Positions 29,991 to 37,416 of a stretch of 41,188 bases of DNA are shown here, in pieces. The number at the start of each line of letters is the position of its first letter. Position 1 is the first letter of the stretch. The DNA is from a virus, in the IMG/VR virus record IMGVR_UViG_3300045241_000093, positions 1 through 41,188 of that record. One strand, 5' to 3'. Made by a program: the position numbers and the translations under genes. The notes under the pieces were generated by a model. The model saw only the letters and a list, made by a program, of their open reading frames with translations, searched no databases and was not told where the DNA came from.

Positions 29991-30206
29991 TTACTCCAAC
30001 CCCTCTAGAACGTAGACGACGCGGCCGTGGATCAGGTCGCGGCCGCGGCGGTGGTAGACGAGCGGCTGCGGGATTTCAAAGGCGTCAGTCCCCATGACAC
30101 CCAAGTAGCTGATGACCGGCTGCACCGGGACGTACCAGCATGGGCGGTCGTCGGGCAGATTCTCAACGCGCCCGTCCCACGGTCCGCCGATGAACTCCGC
30201 GATCAC
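29991..30206 (-). CDS. Small hypothetical protein after the integrase, 71 aa
   Basis: GTG start at 30206, Shine-Dalgarno GAGGAGG about 5 nt upstream and partly in the integrase 3' end. Contains IAEFIGGPWDGRVENLPDDR and WYVPVQPVISYLGVMG and ends YVLEGLE. Resembles small phage proteins with the GGPWDG motif. Possibly an excision or control factor; function unknown. Confidence 0.62.
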   Translation of the reverse strand: MIAEFIGGPWDGRVENLPDDRPCWYVPVQPVISYLGVMGTDAFEIPQPLVYHRRGRDLIHGRVVYVLEGLE

Positions 30207-31210
30207 GCGTCCTCCTCGCCGCGCATCGACCGGAGCACGCGCGCGAGGTCCTCGGTGTCGAAGCCGGCGTACGCGTCCCGGGTGGTGCCTATGTCGGAGT
30301 GGCCGAGGAGTTCCTGCGCCGCCGTCAGGTTGCCGGTCTTGCGGACAATGTCGGTCGCGACGGTGTGGCGGCCGCGGTGCATCCCGAACCCCTTGTGGTC
30401 GTCGGTAACGACGCCGGCCTGCTCGAGGCACCTGTACCACCACGTATGGACGGAGCGGGGCACCAGGCCGCGCTCATGCCGCCGGTAGGTGCGCATCCCG
30501 CGGGTGTCGGTGCGGTACAGCAGGTGATGGTCGAGGATGACGTCGCGGCCGCCGAGCTCGATCTCGAGGGCGCCGAGGTCGCGCCAGAACGGTTCGTCCA
30601 CGATCGGGACGATCCGGACCTTGCCGCCTTTGCCGGTGACCGTTAGCGTGCGACGCTCGAAGTCGAAGTCGCGGAACCTCACGGCGGCGAGCTCGGCACG
30701 CCGGAGCGCGTAGACCAAGATGAGCCAGCAGCCGAGCTTGTCGGCGAGGTAGTCCTGCGATGCGAGCACGCGGGAGACGAGTCCGCCGCTGAACGGCTCA
30801 CGGCGCACCCCGCGGCGCTTCGGCGACGCGAGCGCGCGGGCAGGGTTGCCGATCACGCCGCGCCGCTCGCGCACCGCCCAGTCGAAGAAGTCGACCCACA
30901 CCGACCGGACCTTCGCTCTCGTGCGGCCGGCGGAGTCGCCCCAGTAGTGGTCCCAACACTCCCGCAGCCGCTCCGTGCCGACGGGCGCCTCAAGGTCGGC
31001 GAGGGTCAGGTCGGAGAAGAACAGGGCAAGCCGAGCGAGGATGGACTCGTAGTCGCGGATCGTGTCCTTGGTGGCTCCCCATTCGCTGCGTTTCCAGCGT
31101 ATGTAGCGTGCGACCTCGAGCCCGAGGGGAGTCGAGCGGTAGCTCTTGTCTCTCAGGGCGTCACGGAGGATACGCGCCGCGGCGCCGAGCTCCAACAGGG
31201 TGCCGGTCAA
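30203..31210 (-). CDS. int: Tyrosine recombinase integrase
   Basis: A 335-aa integrase. The N-terminal core-binding domain has YIRWKRSEWGATKDTIRDYE. The catalytic domain shows Arg in VYALRRAELAAVRF, Lys in TVTGKGGKVRIV, the HxxR box in HRGRHTVATDI, His in LGHSDIGTT and nucleophile Tyr at residue 314 in TRDAYAGF. It splices phage DNA at attP, the tRNA-like segment nearby, into the host. It overlaps a small downstream gene and follows the Cys-rich gene by 4 nt. Typical length for phage integrases. Confidence 0.95.
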   Translation of the reverse strand: MTGTLLELGAAARILRDALRDKSYRSTPLGLEVARYIRWKRSEWGATKDTIRDYESILARLALFFSDLTLADLEAPVGTERLRECWDHYWGDSAGRTRAKVRSVWVDFFDWAVRERRGVIGNPARALASPKRRGVRREPFSGGLVSRVLASQDYLADKLGCWLILVYALRRAELAAVRFRDFDFERRTLTVTGKGGKVRIVPIVDEPFWRDLGALEIELGGRDVILDHHLLYRTDTRGMRTYRRHERGLVPRSVHTWWYRCLEQAGVVTDDHKGFGMHRGRHTVATDIVRKTGNLTAAQELLGHSDIGTTRDAYAGFDTEDLARVLRSMRGEEDA

Positions 31211-31422
31211 ATCGGGCCGTCCGTGTAGCGCTCCGGATAGTCGATGTGCGGGTCGAAGTCAGGGCGTGGCCGCGGGGTTGGTTTGTCTTGGCAGCCGTCG
31301 CGTTCGCACCGCGGCGCGTCGCACTCGCAGTCGTTTGGGCAGTCGGGATCGCCGCAGCAGTTGTCGATGAAGCCGCCCAGGTCGGCCTTCCAGCCGAGGT
31401 CGTTCTTACTCGCGTCGGTCAC
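31207..31422 (-). CDS. Cysteine-rich small protein, 71 aa
   Basis: GTG at 31422, overlapping the stop of the previous gene (GTGA); a longer start at about 31452 exists. Dense cysteines: NCCGDPDCPNDCECDAPRCE and RDGCQ. This pattern may bind several metals or form disulphides. Acidic elsewhere. It lies directly before the integrase; function unknown. No signal peptide visible, so a metal-binding cytoplasmic protein is more likely. Confidence 0.58.
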   Translation of the reverse strand: MTDASKNDLGWKADLGGFIDNCCGDPDCPNDCECDAPRCERDGCQDKPTPRPRPDFDPHIDYPERYTDGPI

Positions 31423-31577
31423 CGGCTCCGCCTTCCGGCCGATAGCCACGGCCACCGCACGATGCGACGGCGGCGGAAGAACAGGCCCGGTCGCACGTAG
31501 GTCTGGTCGGCCCACCAGAACCAGTGACGGTCGCCGCCCTTCGCATACGGATCGCTGTTCTGTCCATAGTCCGTCAC
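31419..31577 (-). CDS. Small basic protein, 52 aa
   Basis: GTG at 31577, overlapping the TGA of the transglycosylase (GTGA) and with its own stop overlapping the next GTG. VTDYGQNSDPYAKGGDRHWF, WWADQTYVRPG then Arg-rich (FFRRRRIVRW). Aromatic and positive; may be a membrane-interacting peptide. Function unknown. Confidence 0.45.
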   Translation of the reverse strand: MTDYGQNSDPYAKGGDRHWFWWADQTYVRPGLFFRRRRIVRWPWLSAGRRSR

Positions 31578-31900
31578 AGCAGACCGCACATTCGCGCCGT
31601 CTTGCGCCACGGCCAGAACCCCGACACCCGCCAATAAGCGATGCCAGCCCTCACCTGCTCCGCCGGCGTCGCGAGGTCAGCCCGGTACGCGTACTGCCGG
31701 CCGAACCGGCGCCACTCGCCCCACCCGAACTGCAACCCGCCGTAGTACCCGTTCCCCGTGTTCGCGTCCCACGCACCTTCGTGGGAGTGGATGCAGAGGA
31801 ACGCTTTCCAGAGCCACGATTCCGGTTCGGCTTTGGACGGTAGGGCAGCAACCAGAGCAGCGGAACAAGCAGCGGCCACGAGTGCGCGAGCATGAGTCAC
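31574..31900 (-). CDS. Secreted Rpf-like transglycosylase
   Basis: A 108-aa protein, GTG start overlapping the previous stop. A signal peptide (THARALVAAACSAALVAALP) precedes the transglycosylase-like domain: WLWKAFLCIHSHEGAWDANT, NGYYGGLQFGWGEWRRFG, ending ARMCGLL. This is the resuscitation-promoting factor type fold of actinobacteria; Glu41 in SHEGAW is the likely acid, Cys36 and Cys105 might form a disulphide. It cleaves peptidoglycan outside the membrane. It sits in the lysogeny region, not the lysis cassette, so it may act in the lysogen or in entry. Confidence in the family is high, in role low. Confidence 0.85.
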   Translation of the reverse strand: MTHARALVAAACSAALVAALPSKAEPESWLWKAFLCIHSHEGAWDANTGNGYYGGLQFGWGEWRRFGRQYAYRADLATPAEQVRAGIAYWRVSGFWPWRKTARMCGLL

Positions 31901-32118
31901 GACACGCGCCTGTTCCTGACCAGAGAATCGACGTTCTCCCGAAGCGAGTCGAACGCCTCGCGCTCTCTAAGCGTCGGGTGTTGGTACTCCGGGTTGCGCC
32001 GCTCGTTCGCCTCAACGAAGTTGCGGGCGATCTGAGCGAGCGCGTTCATATCGTCCCGCGTCAGAGCCCGTTTGCTCGTGCCGTTGCCTTCCTCGTATTC
32101 AGGCAGTCCGTAACTCAT
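31897..32118 (-). CDS. Hypothetical protein, 73 aa
   Basis: A 73-aa helical protein: SKRALTRDDMNALAQIARNF, NPEYQHPTLREREAFDSLRE. Its ATG overlaps the stop of the DUF1996 gene and its stop overlaps the GTG of the transglycosylase. It is coupled to the two secreted proteins on either side, perhaps as a cytoplasmic accessory. Unknown function. Confidence 0.65.
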   Translation of the reverse strand: MSYGLPEYEEGNGTSKRALTRDDMNALAQIARNFVEANERRNPEYQHPTLREREAFDSLRENVDSLVRNRRVS

Positions 32119-33104
32119 GCTGTCGCCTCGTCGGCGGTCGCGCCCATCCCGGTCAGACAGTCGACCGTCGCGACCGGCATCAGGTTGTTGCACTTGAACG
32201 TGAGCGTCTGGTAGAAGCGCGACGCGAGGTTGAAGAAGTCGACGTGGAACGTCCAGTACGCGCCCGACGAGAGCGTCAGCTGCGCAGGGTCGACCATCGG
32301 GCTGTTGTCCATCGGGTTGACGAACTCGGTGCGCGTCACCAGCTGCGCGATCGGCGTGAAGCCGACGGGGCATTGGCCGTCGAACGAGTAGGTGAAGTTC
32401 GCCGGGCCGACGCCGGCGACGGTGTCGAACTGGACCTTGCCGGAGAACGACGGGTCCCACCCGTCGGAGCCCCACCCGTGCTGCTGGTTCCAACAGTCGG
32501 GGAACTCCACCACCGCTGTCACCTGTCCGGCGCCGACGCAGTTGACGGGGGAACGGGCGCCGTCGTACTGCGAGCCGCACGTCCACGACAGGTGCGGGTT
32601 GTCGGCCGGCGACGTCGCTTTCGAGTTGCCTGCGACGACAGCCATGCCGTACGGCACCGGGAGAACCGGGATGCCTTTGTGCGCGCGGAACGTCGCGAGG
32701 AACTTGTAGTTCGCGACCATCCGCGTCGTGGGTGTGTCGGTGTGGTTCGGCGCCAGCACGCCGCCGACGAGCGGGGTCGGGTTCCAGAACTCCGGCCAGT
32801 TCGAGTAGGGGATGCACGTCGACACTTGCGGCTCGTAGCCGGGGTTCGACGTCGTCCCTACCGGCAGCGTCGAGTTCGCGACGGTGTTCGCGGATACCCG
32901 GATGCGGCACCAGAAGTCGTGGAGGTGCGCCGACACCGGGACGCCGGGGCTGACGATCGGGTCGATCTGCGCCCGCATCCGGGTTGCGTCGAACTCGCTT
33001 TTGACGCTGTAGAGGTTGTATTCGTGGGTGGCGCACGCCTGCGACGCGACAGCCGCGACGAGCGCGACCACGGCGACGGCGGCGGCGATCAGTAGTTTCC
33101 TCAC
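32115..33104 (-). CDS. Secreted DUF1996 protein
   Basis: A 329-aa protein with GTG at 33104 and GGAG 5-6 nt upstream. A signal peptide (LLIAAAVAVVALVAAVASQA, then CATH) precedes the DUF1996 pattern: AQIDPIVSPGVPVSAHLHDF (46-64), STCIPYSNWPEFWNPTPL (95-112), LSWTC (162-166), VVEFPDCWNQQHGWG (188-202) and GQCPVGFTPI (233-242). The Cys after the hydrophobic stretch may make it a lipoprotein. The family occurs in actinobacterial and fungal extracellular proteins; its activity is unknown to me. In a phage lysogeny region it looks like cargo that modifies the host surface or interacts with polymer. Confidence 0.85.
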   Translation of the reverse strand: MRKLLIAAAVAVVALVAAVASQACATHEYNLYSVKSEFDATRMRAQIDPIVSPGVPVSAHLHDFWCRIRVSANTVANSTLPVGTTSNPGYEPQVSTCIPYSNWPEFWNPTPLVGGVLAPNHTDTPTTRMVANYKFLATFRAHKGIPVLPVPYGMAVVAGNSKATSPADNPHLSWTCGSQYDGARSPVNCVGAGQVTAVVEFPDCWNQQHGWGSDGWDPSFSGKVQFDTVAGVGPANFTYSFDGQCPVGFTPIAQLVTRTEFVNPMDNSPMVDPAQLTLSSGAYWTFHVDFFNLASRFYQTLTFKCNNLMPVATVDCLTGMGATADEATA

Positions 33105-33304
33105 TGGTTCTCCATTTCGGTCAGCTGGTCGCGGAGCCGGGTGCGCCACCGGTTGAGGGTGGCGAGCGCTTCCTCACGCCGCTCCGGGGCGATGACGGGG
33201 CTCGCCGCCCCGAGCCGGTCGATGCGGCGTTCGGTGTCGGCGAGCTCGGCGAGCACGTCGTCGCGGGACGCGAGCGGCAGGATCGGGCTAGAAGGGCGCG
33301 TCAC
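33101..33304 (-). CDS. Small helical protein, 67 aa
   Basis: GTG at 33304, with GGAGG 7 nt upstream lying inside the exonuclease end; 67 aa. Helical: RDDVLAELADTERRIDRLGA, then ALATLNRWRTRLRDQLTEME. Its stop overlaps the DUF1996 GTG. Possibly a small coiled-coil regulator; function unknown. Confidence 0.55.
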   Translation of the reverse strand: MTRPSSPILPLASRDDVLAELADTERRIDRLGAASPVIAPERREEALATLNRWRTRLRDQLTEMENQ

Positions 33305-34313
33305 TGTCGTCCTCCACGGCGACGGTCGGCCCGGTTTGGGTGACGTCCCACACCGAGAACTCCGTGACCGACGTGAACTCATCGAGGAGCTCCCCGGGGA
33401 TGCGCGAGTCCTGTTCCGCCAATGGCAGCTTGAACGTCCGCTTCGTCCGGTCGGACCGCTTCACCACGTAGTTGCCGACCACGTGTTCGCCGGCCGGCAC
33501 AAGTGGGTCGAGCTCCTGCTGAATCTGTTTCTGCTCCTTCTCGAACGTCTTGTCCGACCGGGCGAGCTCACGCCGCTTGTCCTTCACGTGCGCCAGCTGA
33601 ACCGCCAGCTGCAACGCTTCGCCGTTGTCGATTTCCGGCAGCGGCTCCGGCTCCCACCCCTCGAAGCAATGCGCGGCGTACAGGCAGAAGTGCCCCCACG
33701 CGTCACCCGGTTTGCGGCAGACACGGCCGGGCAGCTGCCCGGTTTCGCCCCACCCCTTGACGATGTTGACGCGCTCCCGCACCTCGCCGGCGAGGTCGTC
33801 CCAGAGTTTCGATGAGCGCGCGACGATCACGCGTTCGTCCTCCAATGTGGCGGGGTCCACGATCGCCAACGCGATGTTGTCGGCGTCCAGGCCGAGCGCG
33901 TACCCGCACGCTTGCACCAGCTTCGAGTGGATCATTTCGGCGGATGCGTGCTGCGACGACAGCACCTCGAGCACCGTGTCGGTTTCGCGGAGGTAGGCGT
34001 CGACGTGGCCGACGCCGAGCTCCCACCTGACTTGGACCTCGGCGAGTATGTCGGCGGTGTCCTCGTCGGCGGCCCGGAGGTGCGGGTACGGCAGCGTGAA
34101 GTCAGGGCCGGAGCAGACGTGGATGGTGCGGCCGGTGTCGCCGGCGGCGATCGCGATGAGGTAGTCGTGGCCGACGGAGCGGCCGCGGGCGAGTTGGCGG
34201 TCCTCTTTGATGGTGCGTTCGCGTGCCGGCGCCTTGGTTGCTTCGTACACGGCTTTGCGTGGACAGTCGCGGACGGATGACCAGCGGAGGGAAGGGATGG
34301 AGGAGACGGTCAT
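33288..34313 (-). CDS. Cas4/RecB-like PD-(D/E)xK exonuclease with likely Fe-S cluster
   Basis: A 341-aa protein. The N-terminal CRDC-like element SSVRDCPRKAVYEATKAP includes a first cysteine; the nuclease core follows: ILAEVQVRWELGVGHVDAYL and DTVLEVLSSQHASAEMIHSK (E-x-K-like strand, with Lys nearby), then QACGYALGL. Three more cysteines cluster in RVCRKPGDAWGHFCLYAAHC, as in Cas4-type 4Fe-4S nucleases. It acts as the exonuclease partner of RecT, making single-stranded ends. ATG overlaps the upstream stop by ATGA. Confidence 0.75.
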   Translation of the reverse strand: MTVSSIPSLRWSSVRDCPRKAVYEATKAPARERTIKEDRQLARGRSVGHDYLIAIAAGDTGRTIHVCSGPDFTLPYPHLRAADEDTADILAEVQVRWELGVGHVDAYLRETDTVLEVLSSQHASAEMIHSKLVQACGYALGLDADNIALAIVDPATLEDERVIVARSSKLWDDLAGEVRERVNIVKGWGETGQLPGRVCRKPGDAWGHFCLYAAHCFEGWEPEPLPEIDNGEALQLAVQLAHVKDKRRELARSDKTFEKEQKQIQQELDPLVPAGEHVVGNYVVKRSDRTKRTFKLPLAEQDSRIPGELLDEFTSVTEFSVWDVTQTGPTVAVEDDSDAPF

Positions 34314-34747
34314 GCCGCCGCCCGCTTTTCGGCCCACACGCGGCGCATCGCGCACGGCTGGCACTCCGGCGGCTTGTCGGGGTTGCGGCGGTTGATCCCG
34401 TCGACCAGGGTTCCGCACCCGTGTGAGCAGGGGACCCGTGACGCTTCGCGCCGTCTGCGTTTCGCCGCCGTCGCAGCACGGCGGCACTCGCCGCAGCGGC
34501 ACCTGCCGGAGCGGTAGCGACTCTCGGTGCCGTGCGGCGCTTCGACGTCGGCCAGGTAGCAGGCGACGCACTTCTCCGACCTGACGTCTTTCTTGTTGCC
34601 GCACGCGCAGAGGTCGCGCGCGTAGCCGGCGTACCCATGCGCCTTGTTGTATTCGCGCGCCGCGACCCGGCAGGCGTCGCAGCGGCAGCGAAGGTTGCCG
34701 TAACCGTTCCTAGTGCCGTGCCGCGGGTCGTCGGGAGCGAGGGTCAT
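34310..34747 (-). CDS. Repeated zinc-finger protein of the HGT/CxCxxC family
   Basis: A 145-aa protein with at least two similar units: HGTRNGYGNLRCRCDACRVA with YARDLCACGNKKDVRSEKC, and HGTESRYRSGRCRCGECRRA, followed by a CSHGCG...CQPC end. The unit also makes up the 63-aa protein at 29213-29404, so the two genes are relatives. Between RecT and its exonuclease it may be a DNA-binding accessory. Zinc binding is inferred from cysteines. Confidence 0.65.
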   Translation of the reverse strand: MTLAPDDPRHGTRNGYGNLRCRCDACRVAAREYNKAHGYAGYARDLCACGNKKDVRSEKCVACYLADVEAPHGTESRYRSGRCRCGECRRAATAAKRRRREASRVPCSHGCGTLVDGINRRNPDKPPECQPCAMRRVWAEKRAAA

Positions 34748-34917
34748 GCCTGCTCCTCCAACCGGAGCCGTGCGACGAGCCGGGCGAACTCGGCCCGCAC
34801 CGCCGCGGCGTACCGGGGCGACAGCGGACTCACTTCCTGCGCGACACGGCCGCGCGCGATCCGGTACAGCTGATGCCGCAGATGATGTTGGGTGGTCGGC
34901 TCCGTCACGACCGTCAC
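34744..34917 (-). CDS. Small basic protein next to RecT, 57 aa
   Basis: GTG at 34917 overlaps the RecT stop (GTGA); the stop overlaps the next ATG. 57 aa: TQHHLRHQLYRIARGRVAQE then AVRAEFARLVARLRLEEQA. Helical, positively charged at the front. Framing on both sides by overlaps supports it. May assist RecT/exonuclease; unknown. Confidence 0.55.
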   Translation of the reverse strand: MTVVTEPTTQHHLRHQLYRIARGRVAQEVSPLSPRYAAAVRAEFARLVARLRLEEQA

Positions 34918-35864
34918 GACCGCCGCCCTCCTCTCGGACCGCTAGGGATCGGGAACGCCGTCTGCTGCTCACCTTCGGCCGGCTCGTCGGGGAGCGGTTC
35001 GTCCTCGGCCGACTCCGACCACTCGTCGTCGTAGTCGGGCTCCTCGATCACCTCGCCGTCGACGGAGTCATCGGGACCCCCGCCGGACGGGTGGACAGGA
35101 GCCCCGATGGATGCGTCGATGTTCGCTTCATCGACTGTCTGAGTGGACTCGGCAGGGAACTCGGCTTCGTCGTCGGCCGCCTCGAGGATCGCCTTCTGCC
35201 GCTCGTCCAGGTCGCGAAGCGGAAGCTGCTTGAACAACCGGCGGGCTACCGTCTTGCGCGCCTGCTGGTCCCACCAGTTGACCCACGGCCCATACTCATT
35301 CGTCGCCGCGCGCGACACCGCCCGCACCTTTTCGATTTCGTTGACGTCCATGACTTCGGGCGGGCAGACCATCCGGCCGTTCGCATAGGTCGCGACGCTG
35401 TACGCGCCGATCGGTTCGCCGCGGTCCTCGCCCAACCGAGGCGGCTTGTGATGCACGTGCGGCGCCTCGCCGAGCACGTAGTCGAACTCGTCGTTCTCGT
35501 ACACGACGAACGCGTTCAGCGTGATGCCGTTGTCGGCGGCGATCTTCCGGTAGCCGCCGATCATCGGCCAGTACGCGGCCGCCTTGCCCTCCTTCACGTG
35601 GCTGTCCCGTATGTCCACGATCACGGCTTCGCGTGCGTCGGGCAGCAGCCCGTCTTGCGCGCACCGGATCACGGCCGCGAACAGCGAGGAGCGGTTGACC
35701 GTGACGAGCGCGGGGTTCTGGTTGATCGCGGTGACGGTGACGCGGACGAACCGGTCGGGAAGAATGTTGCCGGGGAGCGCGTTCGCGATCTCGGCGCGGA
35801 ACTGGTCGCCGCGGATCTGGGACACGAGCTCCTGTATCGGGGTGCGGGGCGCGAGTTCAGTCAT
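34914..35864 (-). CDS. recT: RecT-family single-strand annealing protein
   Basis: A 316-aa protein. The core is characteristic: PIQELVSQIRGDQFRAEIAN, LPDRFVRVTVTAINQNPALV, SLFAAVIRCAQDGLLPDARE, AAYWPMIGGYRKIAADNGIT, EYGPWVNWWDQQARKTVARR with LFKQLPL. It anneals complementary single strands during phage recombination. The C-terminus is acidic (PDYDDEWSESAEDEPLPDE), a usual feature for partner recruitment. The nuclease at 33288-34313 probably forms the RecE/RecT-type pair. Confidence 0.92.
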   Translation of the reverse strand: MTELAPRTPIQELVSQIRGDQFRAEIANALPGNILPDRFVRVTVTAINQNPALVTVNRSSLFAAVIRCAQDGLLPDAREAVIVDIRDSHVKEGKAAAYWPMIGGYRKIAADNGITLNAFVVYENDEFDYVLGEAPHVHHKPPRLGEDRGEPIGAYSVATYANGRMVCPPEVMDVNEIEKVRAVSRAATNEYGPWVNWWDQQARKTVARRLFKQLPLRDLDERQKAILEAADDEAEFPAESTQTVDEANIDASIGAPVHPSGGGPDDSVDGEVIEEPDYDDEWSESAEDEPLPDEPAEGEQQTAFPIPSGPRGGRRS

Positions 35865-36129
35865 GCGGCCCGACCGCCTCGATCCGCAGCGTCGTCTCGA
35901 CCTTCTTGCTGACCTTGACCGGCGCCCATGACCGTGAAGGCACCGCAACGAACGTGTCCGTGCTCGCGATCCGCGGCGGCACGAGTTGGCCGCCGTCACT
36001 CAGCGCGGCCCTGATCGCGTCGTTGCCGCTGCGTGCGTCGAACGTGCCCACGACCGTCCAGTCGTTCTCGTAGGAGCCGAGCACGACGTACGTGGTAGTG
36101 GCCTGCCTCTGCTGCGCGACCTCGCCCAT
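35857..36129 (-). CDS. Small protein, 90 aa
   Basis: A 90-aa protein (ATTTYVVLGSYENDWTVVGT, FDARSGNDAIRAALSD, VAVPSRSWAPVKVSKKVETT) with a ferredoxin-like mix of strands and a helix. ATG overlaps the upstream stop by ATGA; its end overlaps the RecT start. It may be a small partner of the recombination genes; unknown function. Confidence 0.65.
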   Translation of the reverse strand: MGEVAQQRQATTTYVVLGSYENDWTVVGTFDARSGNDAIRAALSDGGQLVPPRIASTDTFVAVPSRSWAPVKVSKKVETTLRIEAVGPHD

Positions 36130-36332
36130 CACAGCCTCCACATCGGGCGACGGCTGCGCACCTGAATGACCGGGCCGGCGGTGTCGCGGCCCTCGGCTTC
36201 CATCCGGTCGGCGATCTGTTCGACGGTCGCGGCGAGCCGGTCGCCAGCGCGGTTCGCGACGTCGTTCTCGACGGTGATCGCCTCGTCGTAGTAGCGGGAG
36301 CACGCCTCCCGTAGATCAGATGCGTGGCTCAT
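36129..36332 (-). CDS. Small helical protein, 67 aa
   Basis: A 67-aa, helix-rich protein: SHASDLREACSRYYDEAITV then ANRAGDRLAATVEQIADRME. Acidic and alanine-rich; ends MWRL. Overlaps both neighbours by ATGA. No family recognised. Confidence 0.63.
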   Translation of the reverse strand: MSHASDLREACSRYYDEAITVENDVANRAGDRLAATVEQIADRMEAEGRDTAGPVIQVRSRRPMWRL

Positions 36333-36529
36333 GCTGTCGCCTCCGCCGGCATGAGCTCGAGCGCGTCGGTCAGCACCTTCACGAACGCCTCAACGTCGCC
36401 GCGGGTGCGGAACACGAAACACGGCTGGTACGGGCCGGCCATCAGCAGCAGTTGGCCGTCGTCGTGGTAGCTCGCTTCGTAGTCGTCGGTGTCGACGTGG
36501 GCGCTTGTTCCGATGTAGATACCGCTCAT
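36329..36529 (-). CDS. Small acidic protein, 66 aa
   Basis: A 66-aa acidic protein: SGIYIGTSAHVDTDDYEASY and GQLLLMAGPYQPCFVFRTRG, then helical (VEAFVKVLTDALELMPAEAT). Overlaps the LuxR-type gene by ATGA. The Asp-rich front may mimic or bind. Function unknown. Confidence 0.62.
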   Translation of the reverse strand: MSGIYIGTSAHVDTDDYEASYHDDGQLLLMAGPYQPCFVFRTRGDVEAFVKVLTDALELMPAEATA

Positions 36530-36756
36530 GCCGTCACTTCGCTGGTGAGCGGGTTGTCGCCGGTCTGCTGAAAGTACGCGACCGGAATCTGCGCCTTGCG
36601 CGCGACGCGCAGCTTCACGCGGATCGCGACGACGTGCGAACGCACCGTCCGTTCGGAAATGCCGAGCGCCTCGGCCGTCTCGTCGTTCGAGCAGCCGCGC
36701 GCGATCTGTTGGATCACTCCACGCTGACGCGGCGTGATCGGTGTGCAACCGTGCAT
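36526..36756 (-). CDS. LuxR/GerE-type HTH regulator, 76 aa
   Basis: A 76-aa protein that is almost wholly a LuxR-type HTH: ITPRQRGVIQQIARGCSNDE, TAEALGISERTVRSHVVAIR and VKLRVARKA. The TPRQRxVxxxIAxGxSN...ISERTVxxHV pattern is diagnostic. No receiver or sensor domain, so it probably binds DNA alone as an early-gene activator or repressor. It overlaps the downstream gene by 4 nt. Confidence 0.8.
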   Translation of the reverse strand: MHGCTPITPRQRGVIQQIARGCSNDETAEALGISERTVRSHVVAIRVKLRVARKAQIPVAYFQQTGDNPLTSEVTA

Positions 36757-36926
36757 GGTCCCGTCCTTTCGGTACAGATGTGTGTTGCGGCGCGGCTCCG
36801 GGCGGCGTGGTAGCTCGCCGCGGGGGAGAGGAATCCGCAGAGCTCACAGTGAGCCCGGTAGCCGCGCACGCCGAAGCCGCCTACAGGCCGCATCCCGAAC
36901 GTCGGGGTGATCTTTGCGGCGGCCAC
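36714..36926 (-). CDS. Small zinc-finger-like protein, 70 aa
   Basis: GTG at 36926, 70 aa, overlapping the LuxR-type gene by 43 nt. RAHCELCGFLSPAASYHAAR and RAATHICTERT show CxxC with later His residues, as in compact C2H2/C2HC fingers. Basic N-terminus. Likely DNA-binding. Start uncertain as no strong Shine-Dalgarno is seen. Confidence 0.58.
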   Translation of the reverse strand: MAAAKITPTFGMRPVGGFGVRGYRAHCELCGFLSPAASYHAARSRAATHICTERTGPCTVAHRSRRVSVE

Positions 36927-36930
36927 CGGC

Positions 36931-37035
36931 CTAGAAGCCGGAGTCGAAGAAGAACGTCCCCCATGACGCGTCGCCGAACAACGCGGCGAGCGCAACAGCG
37001 AACGCGATGACGGTCAGAATGGTTGCCTTGCGCAT
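36931..37035 (-). CDS. Mini secreted/membrane peptide, 34 aa
   Basis: A 34-aa gene with AAGGAG at a good distance before ATG 37035: MRKATILTVIAFAVALAALF GDA, then SWGTFFFDSGF. One hydrophobic helix with a basic start, like a signal or small membrane peptide. Comes after the HTH regulator. Could be a membrane regulator; unknown. Confidence 0.55.
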   Translation of the reverse strand: MRKATILTVIAFAVALAALFGDASWGTFFFDSGF

Positions 37036-37101
37036 ATCAACTCCTTCCGACGCGTCCGAGCCGCAAGCAGAGCGTCAATGACAAGGTCCAGCGTGAGGTC
37101 C

Positions 37102-37416
37102 TCACGCGGGGCTGCCGTCCGCCAGAAACGGGCCGGCGGAAGCCGGTGAACGACCTCCTGCGTCCTCTAGGAACCAATCCGGCAGACGGCCGGTCGCGCC
37201 GGCGATCTTCCGCAGCATTGGTGCCCGAGGGCGGTGGCGGGCCTTCTCTAGCTTGATGAGGTGGGCGCGGGACACGCCTCCGCAGAGCGCGCCGAGCGCG
37301 TCATGCGAGAGGTTCGCGTCTTGCCTCGCCTCTTTGATCCTGGCCGCGATCAGGTGTCCGGGCGCGAGGCGGATTCGCTCTTGGAGTTCCTCGTCCGCCT
37401 TCTGCAACGTTGCCAT
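37102..37416 (-). CDS. XRE-family HTH regulator (repressor or Cro-type), leaderless
   Basis: A 104-aa protein with an XRE-type HTH: ARIKEARQDANLSHDALGAL, GVSRAHLIKLEKARHRPRAP. The C-terminus is a short linker, so it lacks the peptidase domain of large CI repressors. The ATG lies 8 nt past the -10, so its mRNA is probably leaderless. As it heads the leftward operon with RecT and integrase it could be the Cro-type or the repressor; the neighbour on the other strand is also HTH, so roles are open. Confidence 0.82.
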   Translation of the reverse strand: MATLQKADEELQERIRLAPGHLIAARIKEARQDANLSHDALGALCGGVSRAHLIKLEKARHRPRAPMLRKIAGATGRLPDWFLEDAGGRSPASAGPFLADGSPA

